Positions 53,401 to 64,000 of a DNA stretch of 64,000 nucleotides are shown piece by piece. Source of the stretch: Dermatophagoides farinae. Lineage: Eukaryota; Arthropoda; Arachnida; Sarcoptiformes; Pyroglyphidae. Under the pieces are notes generated by a model. It was not told the origin of the DNA. It saw only the letters and a list, made by a program, of their open reading frames with translations, and did not search any database. The position numbers and the translations under genes are program-made. The stretch spans positions 496,001 to 560,000 of the forward strand of contig NC_134681.1 in assembly GCF_024713945.1 (NCBI RefSeq). The letters are read 5' to 3'. Numbering within the stretch: position 1 is the stretch's first letter; every line of letters begins with the position of its first letter.

Positions 53401-56400
53401 TATCAACAATATCCATATTTACCGTTATTTTTTTTCATATGTGAATGTTTTGTCTGATTTTCTTTCAACATATACACACATACTATATATCTGAACTGTT
53501 GTTGTTGTTGTTGTTATTGTTATATGATGACAAACACAACACGCAAATGTGAATCTTATTTTTTTCAATTTGTATTTTTTGGAATTGATGAAACAACAAC
53601 AACAACGACGACGACGACGACGAATCCTGACGACATAATTTATTGTGAGTCCAAAAAATTTCATTTTTTGTTCATCTACTTATTATTATCCAATTGTTGT
53701 TGTTGTTGTTGTTTACCTAATTATCGTAAACAAATTGGATTTATTTCGACAACATCGACAATATATCAATCACCAATCAAATCATCATCATCATCATCAT
53801 CGTCAATTTTTCGGTTTTGTTTCAAATTTTCAAAATGATGATAAACTATAAGATGTAGAATTTCAACAAAATAAAAGTTTTGGTATGTGTTTGTGTTTCA
53901 GTATGGATACAACTTGTAATCCAATTTCATTATTGGTATGCACAAGAATTGATCAGAATCTCAATTCAATTCATTCTAGTCTTTTTATTGGGGTGGATAA
54001 AAAAAATAATCAGTTTATAATAATTACCGGCATCGTCCTATTAGCAACAGCTAACAATCTACTACCGTTTCTTTTTTTTTCTTGTAAATCAATCCCATTA
54101 CATAAATAAAAAAAAACAGTAGATGAAAATAATAAAAATCCAATCAAATCATTGTGGATTCATTTGAAAAATTTCTTTGTTTCTTTTTTTAAACGAAATA
54201 AAAAAAAATTCTACATCGTCATCATTCTCATCAAATTAACAACAACAACAACAACAACGGCAAAAACTTCAATAAAATTCGCTAAACGTGTGTGTGTGCG
54301 TGTGTGTATGTGATCTAGCATCTTTAATCATCGAAAAACAAAATCCCACACATACACGAGAATCGAGAAAACAAAAATCAAACGTCGATTAAAAATGAAT
54401 CGATTTTATTGAGATTCATCATCATCATCATCATGTAAGTGATTGATATCATGATTTACACACACACACACACGCATACACACACGAATAATAGACAAAT
54501 AAAATGATTTTAAATCGTTCTAATAAAATTTTTATCGATTAAATATTGTCATTGACATCAATTATAGATGAAATTGTGTAGAAGATCAAAAAAAAAAAAA
54601 AAAAATTACGTGCACCTTGATGATGATGATGATGATGAGAAAAACCTTAAATTGATTGATTTATCGAGGATTTTTTTCCATCATTTTTTCCACCATTTTT
54701 TTCCCAATTCAAAAAGTTCATAATGGGTAATAATGCTGATGATGATGATGATGGATTTTCGAAAAAAATTTCATCAATTCAATATTTCCGTTGTTGTTGT
54801 TGTTGTCAATAGTAACAATGATAATGATGATGATGACAATAATTTTTCTCTTTATAAATGTAATAAATGTAATGTGATGGACAAAAGAAAATTTCCTTTC
54901 TGTATTTTATTTTATTTTTTTTTTGTTTCTCCACCCCGAAACGAGTACACCCAAATACATTGTAGTGCATTATTCTGAACTGATATTCTAATTTTATTTG
55001 CACTTTTCTTTTCCTTATATCAATCAATTGTCAATAATTTTTTTTTTCTTATATTAATAATTGTCACACGAACCAAAAGATGTGAATTGGAAAAAAAAGA
55101 AATCCATAGAGAAGGCCATGTTTTTTTTTCGTTTGTCACCATCACCATCATTATGATCACATAGGAAGAAAAAAAAACGGATATTGTCAAGTGTGATATG
55201 GGAAATAAAAATTTCCCGAAAATGTTTTTCAAAAATCTTTTTCGTTTTTTTTTTACTTTTCTTTTGAATGGAAGATGTGATTTTGATTCTAGGAAATATG
55301 ATGAGATTTGAGTTACAATTTTCAAAGAGCGATAGAGTGTTTGTGTGTGTAAAAAATGGTAATTTTTTAAAATTTCAAATTGATTTTTTTTCTTGTAATT
55401 TTCATTTTCCTAATTATATAAATGTGTGTATGTGTGTGTGCTTCAAACATGTTCCAATTGAAAATATTTTGCACATTATTCATACACATACCAATGACGA
55501 TGATGATGCCGAAAACGGACATGGTGAATTTTCAAAGAGGAAAAAAAAGACAGAAATATATGGACTTGGGCGGCCATCATCATCATCATCATCATCATAT
55601 ATTTATATATTAAAGGCCATATGTTCAATGAATCCATAATAACAACAACAACAACAACGCATAAAGTCCATGATCGTTTCATATAATAAAGAGAAATTAA
55701 ACATTTATTCATGTTGTATATTTATATGATAATGATAATCTTAATATATATATATAAAACGATTATAATAATAATAATAATGAATAGAAGACGATTATTA
55801 CAACGAAGATGATGATGATGATGATGAAAGAAATTAAATTTTTTTTTCCATTTCTCTTTTGGTTAAAAAAAAATTAGCAATGATAATGATGAGGACAAAT
55901 AAATTGATATATAGATGGAAAAAAAATATTAATAAATGAATGCAAAAAGGTCGTGGACAAGGTCAACCATCAAATTGTGAATGTTTATTATGTCATTGTT
56001 TGTTGTACGTGGATCATTCTCTTTTTTTTCGTTTTTTTTTGTGATGGTGGTGGTGGTGGTGGTGTGTGGTGTGTGGATGAATGTTGTGATGATGATGATA
56101 TATTAGTTGATGAGAATTGACATCATCAAATCAAATGATTATATTATCATTGTAATGAAAATGAAAGAAATTTTTTTTTTGTAATTGAAATTTTTTGATT
56201 GATTTTTTTTCCTGTTCAACATTGTTTGATTTCATCATCATCATCATTTTCATTCTGATGTTTATGTGTATATATGACCCGATCATCATCATGATCATCA
56301 TGATCATCACATCAATAATGATGATACTGTTCCGTTATTTTACCATTGTCATAATCATCGATCATTGAATGTTTTTGTCTCTCTTTCTCTCTCTCTCTCG

Positions 56401-57821
56401 TGTTTGATGTGTGTGTGTGCGATGACAATGGACAATGAACACTTTCATATATATATATATATATATTATAAAAACAAAAACAAGAAAAAAAATGATGGCA
56501 ATAATCATCCTGGTACAAGATAAAATTATATTCGGTTTGTTGTTGTTGTTGTTGTTTGGTTTTGTCTTTTATAAAAATGGTATCTGCCTGTAAAGAAACA
56601 TAATTATAATCAAGTTGTATGATTATCATTATCATCATTTTGTAATATGATAAAATTTGTTGTTGTTGCTGCCATTGCTTATGGACAATTTAGGCTTGTC
56701 AACATTCAACAACAACAACAACAACATAACAAGATGACCAAGAAAAGATTTATGAATTGATAATGGAAGGAAATCTTTTTTTTTTTTAATTGACCTATAC
56801 TTTTTCGGGTGATGATGATGATGATGATGGTCATGATCTTTCGACCTCCATCGTAGTTAAAAACAAGACAAGATTAGCACTTGAAAAGTTGAAATCTTTT
56901 GCTCACAGATGATATGGTGACGATGATTTTATTTTTTTTTTTTTTTGCCGATAATAACAATTATTTAATACACCAAAGCTGACCAAAGCTAGTTAAATGT
57001 GTTGACGATAATTTTATTGTTCATGTTGATAATAATAATTACCAAAAAATAAAAATAATCATCTTCAATATACAATGGAAATGTGATGCGATAATTGTTG
57101 TATACAATTTTCAATTAAAAAATAATTGTTCCAATCAACGGAAATCATTTGATGGTGATTTTAATTAATTAATTTTTTTTTCGTTCAAATTAATTCAAAA
57201 TGATCAGAAGCACCTTGTTATAAATAAAATCCTGAAATCCAAATTGATTGATATCGTTGCCATTACAGAATAATTTGTTGTTGTTGTTGTTAATCATTAG
57301 CATCATTATGATGTGATGTTTGAGCTATGAAATGGGAGAAAATTTCATTCTCATTGCCTGTTTATGTGTATGTGTGTTTGCCTTTTTTTCATCAATTGTT
57401 TCTTCGATTTAGTTCTTTTGTTCTCTTTTTTTTTGATAATTATAATTATGATGATGATGATGATGATGATGATAATGCAGCAGCATAAATATATGTTTAT
57501 TGTTATGATAATAATCAAAACAATGAAAAGAGTTTGATGCATCTCTTACACCTTTTTTGCAGATTTCCCTTTTTTCCCTGTTGATTCGATAGAATAATTT
57601 CATTTTCATTTTCATTGTTTTACATTTTTTTTCTGGTTAGAGAAAATGGTATTATTTTCACAAATACAGCTGGTGGTTGATAATAATAATGATGATGATG
57701 ATGATGATGGCTCATTATCATCATCATCATCATTGTTGTTGTTGTTGTTGTTGAATATGGTTCACGTATATAATCTAAAAAATAAATGAATCGGTTGTTT
57801 TTTTGAAACATCATGGTACAT

Positions 57822-57852
<31 letters not shown>
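57822..57852. repeat. (CA)n microsatellite
   Basis: About fifteen CA units. It lies about 90 bp right of (CAT)n and (GTT)n blocks at 57715-57753, forming a compound repeat cluster with (GAT)n at 57690-57708. Confidence 0.9.
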
Positions 57853-57855
<3 letters not shown>

Positions 57856-60800
57856 TGAATTATAAAGGTGCGACTATAGATAATTGTTACTGTTTTTTTT
57901 CAGATTTTTTTTTCTAAATGTTATCACCACTTGTACTTTCATATATCTGATGATGATGATATATCTGGTCTAAATGTTAATGATGATGATGATATCCAAC
58001 AACAATGGTGATGATGAAGATGTTAAATTTTTTTTTTCATCAATTTAGATTTTGATATAATCAATTGTTAAATGAAGATTAGGATTGCTTCATTTTCTTT
58101 TTTTTTTCTTTGAAAAAAAAATTTGGTTTTCACACACACACACACAGTGCCAAAAGACGATAGATTGAGGATTGATTGCCACCGTTTTATGTTTATGTTT
58201 AAAAAAAAACGCACATGCTTGAATAATCCAATTGATTAATCGACATCTTTGTAAGTGTGTGTGTGTGTGTGTTTAAGGTTTTTTTCTTGAAAAGAGATTA
58301 AATAGATGAATAATCTTTTCATGTTTTTTTTTCTTCAAGATATCCATACCACATATATAATGTTTTTTTGTTTTTGTTTTCCAGCATGGCTTTCCATTTC
58401 ATCATTTAAGATTTTCGTTTCAACATTATATTGAAATCAATGTTGTTGTTGTTGTTGTTGATGATGATGATGATGATGATGATATCATCGTTTATAATGA
58501 TGTACGACGATGCAACAATTCATTATTAGTGGTTGAGGAGATGTATGTATGTATGAGAAAGAGAAACATTGCGAATATTGCATGAGTTGACAGCTGGATT
58601 ATCTCTATTTTTATGACCTTTTTTTTGGTGGCTTGTCTATTTAGTAATCCATTAGTGATAGTAGCAGTAGTAGTGTTAGTGATCGATCTGAATAAATGGA
58701 TATGAATATGAATGAATAGATAGATTTATTTATTTATTATCTTTTCAAGTCATCAGAACATTATTTTCACAATATGTTGTCATTAATAATTGAAAAAAAA
58801 ATAAATAAATTGAATGTGCATTTGAAAGCCAATCGATTTTTGTTGAACATTATTTGATTGGAAAATACAAATACAAAAAAACAAACAAACAAACATTGAA
58901 AAGAGAAATCATTCAGTAGATTTTATATTTTCATATATCAATATCAATAATAATAAGTATAAGTTGAATTGTTGAATATATAATTTTCTAATTCGTGATC
59001 CATCCATCCATCTGGCTCAATGTCGACAACATTAATTTCAATTTCAAAATCTATTTAATTTTTCACTTTTTCTTTTTTTTCAAATGAAATTTAAATGTTT
59101 CAATCGATCGAAACGATTCAAATACATCTTTTCTTTCTCTCTCTCTCTCTCTATCTCTCTCGCTGTTTTTGATCAATCAACTAATAATCATTTAATTCAT
59201 TCATTCATCCATAAGTTGATTGATTGATTGATTAAGCATTACGATTTTGATGGCAATTAATTTTTGTTTTTTTTTTGCCTCAATAATCTTCCTTGTTTTT
59301 TTTTTTTTTTTTTTGCTTTCAATAAATGAAACATTTGGATCATTGTACCCATGATCAATAACATTGATTTTTCATCATGATTTTTTTTTTGTTTTTAAAT
59401 GAATGAACAAAACAAACTATCAAATATCATCATCATGTGTGTATATGTCGATGACAGCATCTTGTTTGTATTTTATATAAATGAATGGATGATAATCAAT
59501 TAGTTTGTTGTTGTTTTTCACATATATAAATCAATCAATATGATGATGATTTATATACCATGTAACATGAAAGATAATTTTTGTTTTTTTTTTGCATTTA
59601 CATGAAATTTGAAACTTCATTTTTTTCTGGACATTTTCAACATGTAAAGTTTGACCGAATTTTTTTTAATGTATGCATACACTGTGATTTTCCTGTTTTA
59701 TATTTTACATTTTTATGCTATAATAATAATTTTCTGCTATATTTATATGTAACGAAAAATCAATGAAATCAATTTTATCCAAACGATTCGTTATGGTCCT
59801 TCCCAATCACCATCACCATCATCATTATCATCATCATCCTCTTCTCTACGATACATATCCGTGATAGGTGTGTGTGTGTATGTGTATGTGGATGCATGTC
59901 ATAATGATATGCAAAGAAAAAAAAACAATCACAGCTGAAATTTTCAAAAAAAAAAAAATCATAATTAATTTAAACTACCGTATCGGTATCAAAACAACAA
60001 ATGATGTGAATGTGTTGTTGTTGTTGATGGTGATGATGATAAACACGGAAATTATCATAAATTTTCAAAGTTTTAAACACACACATAAACACAAACAGAA
60101 AAAGGCCCTAATGAACAAAACATTTGATATAAAATTTTAAATCTTATGGAACGAATGATGTAAATGTTGTCATTATTTTGTTTTTCTTCTCCTCGAAATT
60201 TTGTGTCTGTGTGTGTGTCTGTGATTCAAATGGATGAGAATAAAGATTATAAATTTATGAATTATGAATATGTAACAAGACAAAATGGGGAGGAGAAATT
60301 TTGTTATTTTTTTCATTTCATTTCATTTTGTTTCCAATAACAGTAAATTAGGACCTTAGCGTAATGGCCAGACAAAAAAAAAGTAGGAGTCAAATTTTGA
60401 ATTTTAGATTTTTTTTTTTATTTCTTTGATCAGCACAAAAAAAATTTCTTTATTTTTTTTCAATTCCATTACAGAAAACATCAATTGTGGTGTGTTTTTT
60501 TTTGTGTGTGTGTGTCTTTTTTACATATTTTCATATGGGAAAAAAAATTTTGAAATTTTTTTTCTGCACTTTGTTGTTGTTGTTGTTGTTACACATTCTC
60601 CATCATTTTTACATTCAACATTGAAATGATGATGATGATGATGATGACATAAACGAAATGAAGACAAAGTTATTTCATATGTAATGTTCCATAATTAGTC
60701 TGTTGAAAAATGGTTATTCAATTTAATCATATATGTGTGATGTGTGTGTGTGTGTCTGAAAAATACAGTTGTTGATAATGACGGTTTGCCGACAACAACA

Positions 60801-61929
60801 ACAACAAGTCCATATTTGCTACAAACAAACAATTGTTGATGATAAATTTTATTCTAATGAAAAAAAATAACATGTTCTTACAATGCTAAGGAGAGTTGAT
60901 GGTTTTCTTATATTGATTTTATATTGGAAAATCATTGTCAAAATAAAAAAACATTGAGTGTATTGATGAACGAAGAAAAAAAAATGACTTTTGATGATAA
61001 TAATGTTCATCATTGAAAACAATAATAATAATAATCAAATGATGATGACAATTTGGTTTAGCTTTTTTTTCGTTTTGTTTCTACCATTGTCATCATCATC
61101 ATCTGCATCATGATCATCAACTTTGAATCATCATCATATATATGACCATTAAATAAAAATAACTTGGTCAGGCAACAGTATTTTGATCTGTGGATCAGCA
61201 ATTTTTGTAACATCTTGCCCATTCAAACATGATCATCATCATCATTATGATGATGATGATGATACAACAAAATTGAAAAAATGAAACCAAAAAACAAAAA
61301 AAAAATGACAATAGAATGATAATGATAATGTTCAATCAATCAATTAGCCAAAATAAAAAAAAAATCATTAGAATTGAAATGTATTGTGTGTGTGTGTTTT
61401 AGCTCATTTATCGTTTTTTTCAATTTGTTTTTGAGATTTAAAAATTCATCAATTGGTTATTTCATCGTCATCGTCACTCCCATCACCTGTATATATTCAT
61501 TTATCATCAATATATATACAGCTTGTATTTTTGGTTATTTTGTATTTTGTTGACCACTATTACTACCCATTTATATTATAAAATCATCATTCATTCATTC
61601 ATTCATTTAGTCTACAAAGAAAAACAAAATCCAGGTTGAATGAAAGAAATAAAAAAAAATTTCAACGAAATCGAATACCACGATTTCATGATTTCTGTTT
61701 CTATATTTGTGTCTATGTATGTGTGTGTGTGTGTGTTAGTATGTCTGGTCTATAGTCTGATCTGGTGTATTCATATTTTTTTTTTTTTTTTTTGTGTGTG
61801 TGTGTAGTGAAGATAAAACGTTTAGTTTACTCTAATCGAAACATTCATTTCACCAAAATCATTTTCGCCAACAATGTGTGTGTGTGTGTGTGTGTATGTG
61901 TTTAAAAATGATGGTGAAAGGGCACATCG

Positions 61930-61930
<1 letters not shown>

Positions 61931-61960
<30 letters not shown>
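61931..61960. repeat. (GAT)n microsatellite
   Basis: About ten GAT units. A (GT)n block sits about 40 bp to its left (61875-61893). Confidence 0.88.
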
Positions 61961-61961
<1 letters not shown>

Positions 61962-62226
61962 CACAAAAATTGATGAAAATAGCAATTGGAAATTCATTGA
62001 TTATGATTATATAATAACTGTTTATAGTAACAAAAAAAAAGAAATGAAAAATTGTTAGATTCATTCAATGTTATATAATAACTTGGTCAATTTCATCATC
62101 ATTTGATTGGTGAATTTTTTATTTTTATTTTTTTTTTTTTTACTTTCTTTTCCACCTTTGTCGATTGAGTATCGATGAATAAATGAATGATGAATAAATG
62201 GAATGAATGGCTTCAAACGATTTGTG

Positions 62227-62252
62227 CGTGTGTGTGTGTGTGTGTGTGTGTG
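62227..62252. repeat. (GT)n microsatellite
   Basis: About thirteen GT units in the gene-poor right part of the window. Confidence 0.88.
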
Positions 62253-64000
62253 GTAATTTGATTTTTTTCTTCTTTGGTATTTGAACAAAAAAAAAAAATT
62301 CGAATACCCAATAATAATATCTGAATGAAAATGTTTTTCCTTAATTTCAAAGTCTATTTAGTTTACTTGGATAATTTTCTTTTTCTTTTCATTTTATTTG
62401 GTTAAAATTTTATTTTTTTTTTTACTTTTTCATGGATTGATTATAATGATGGTAAAATGATGATGATGATGATGGTATTTATATGTTCGAATAGAATGAT
62501 GATGATGATGATGATGATGAATGAAATAATTTTCTCTAATCTAAACCTAAATCAAAAATGATGATTGGCTAGCTTCTTGATTATGTCTATATACTTTATG
62601 AATATTACTACTACCATACGGGTAAATATAATATATACAGTGATAGTGTGATGCGTGTGTGTGTGTGTGTTTACCTGTGATGATAATAATTAGCTAATAT
62701 AAGGGTCATTATATGATGATGCCAAATATGATGATGATGATGACCATCATCATCATCTGGTCTATATTTGAATGGCGTTGATTAGTGTGTGTCTGTGTGT
62801 ATGTGTGTGTGTGTGGAATAAAAATTGAAATAAACAGTCTGATATTTTTAATAATAATCCTTTGAGGTCAGTCATTTTATTTCAATTTCATCAATTCTCT
62901 CTCTCTCTCTCTCTGTGCCGAATCTAGAGCATTTTCTTATATGAACACATTGATAATGATATTGTTATATTTGAATTGATCAATAAATTTTCCCTCTCTA
63001 TTTTTTTTTTCTCGCTCGGGAAAAACTTTTTTTTTTTTGGATTTTAATGTTTGGGTACTTTGTTTTGTTTCTTGTAATGATGGGTGAATAAAGTTTTTTT
63101 CTTCTTGGGTTTGGATTTTTTTTTGGTTAGTTGTTGTTGATGATAGTTGTTCCCAACCATTAGGCCTGGCCTAAATTTTCAATTTTTATTTTTCGCTGAA
63201 TCTTTAATGTTCTTTAATCTTAGACAAACAAATTTATCAAATGTTGTTTTTTATTTCACTGGATGATGGCCCTAAGGATCGATGATCTAAATCTAAAAAC
63301 AAAAAATCACATCACACAACAACAACAACAACAAGCATCATTTTGGGCGAAACAATGTCGATCAATTTATGTTGATGATAGGATAAAAATCGATACATTA
63401 AAATTGATTTTTTTCTTTTTTTTCTACTCTTCAAAATAAAAAAAAGTACAATTCATGAACAACGGGTAGTTCAATCAAACATCATTCAATCGATATTTGA
63501 TTCTTGTTATTTTTTTTTTTTGATATATTCACAGTTATGACTCATCATTTTTCACCATGATCATCTAACATTGAACATTGAAATGTCAACATTTCAAGCC
63601 AATATTTTATGGATGAACATGAATTGAAAATCTTTATTCGAATCGAATAAATTCGATCATTTCATTTGATTATGGAAAAATTTCCAAAAAAAAAAAAATT
63701 TTTTTTTCTTCTCTCTTCATTTTGGAAATCTTTCCGAAAACTTTTTATGACTTGTAATTATTGGAATGAAAGTGATGGATATGCCAGAACATATGATGAT
63801 AATAATAACAACAACAAAACAACAACAACAACAACAATCCTAATAATAATGTTTGCCAGTCTGTAATATTTTTTTTTCCTGTATATTTTTAGCATTTGTT
63901 TTGTTTTTGTTTGTCTCTCTTTTCTTATAAATATTGGTTAGTTATTGTTGTTGTGTACGCCTTTGATGATTATTATTGAATGGATGGATCAAAGATGATG

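Larger units (their letters stand above)
42001..64000. other. Gene-poor region rich in microsatellites
   Basis: About 22 kb with no exon that could be tied to a known family on either strand. Open frames encode low-complexity peptides from ATC/GAT, GTT/CAA, GT/CA and GA/CT repeats and A or T runs. Two short stretches look less repetitive and are discussed as findings (44950-45034 minus; 53903-54109 plus). The region could hold distant regulatory DNA or long introns of a gene outside the window, but nothing in the sequence decides this. Confidence 0.55.

Overview
The window is AT-rich eukaryotic nuclear DNA from an animal. It holds four protein-coding genes with spliced exons, flanked by long gene-poor stretches. 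Introns are mostly short (57-280 bp) with GT...AG borders. Intergenic DNA is crowded with simple repeats, mainly (ATC/GAT)n, (CAA/GTT)n, (CA/GT)n and (GA/CT)n, plus homopolymer runs. The Wnt protein resembles the insect Wnt5 type most closely. Together with the compact introns and repeat style, this suggests an arthropod, quite possibly an acariform mite such as a house-dust mite. That assignment is an inference from style, not proven by any sequence marker here.

Layout. 1-11363: no convincing gene, only simple repeats. 11364-24352 (+): a Wnt5-type gene with five coding exons. Its signal-peptide exon lies about 9.9 kb upstream of the exons carrying the Wnt domain. 24426-24574: a 149-bp GC-rich non-autonomous hAT-type element with a perfect 8-bp target-site duplication, just past the Wnt stop codon. 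27267-29303 (+): a transgelin/Chd64-type calponin-family gene (three exons, 188 aa). 29884-34033 (-): a CLEC16A/ema/gop-1 homologue (six exons, 1273 aa) that converges on the transgelin gene. 36841-41397 (+): a nervous wreck/FCHSD-type F-BAR plus double-SH3 protein (nine exons, 1167 aa), divergent from CLEC16A. 41398-64000: about 22.6 kb with no supportable gene and very many microsatellites.

How the genes relate. Each is a separate eukaryotic transcription unit; there is no operon. Wnt5 is a secreted signal, the transgelin homologue binds actin, and the CLEC16A and Nwk homologues act in endosomal trafficking and membrane/actin remodelling. In Drosophila, Wnt5, ema and nwk are all known to affect growth of the neuromuscular junction. 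Their physical linkage here is noted but may be coincidence.

I found no CRISPR array, rRNA, convincing tRNA, viral sequence or new multi-gene system. The most informative observations are the distant Wnt5 signal-peptide exon, the hAT-type element and the stop-free in-frame mini-introns of the CLEC16A gene.
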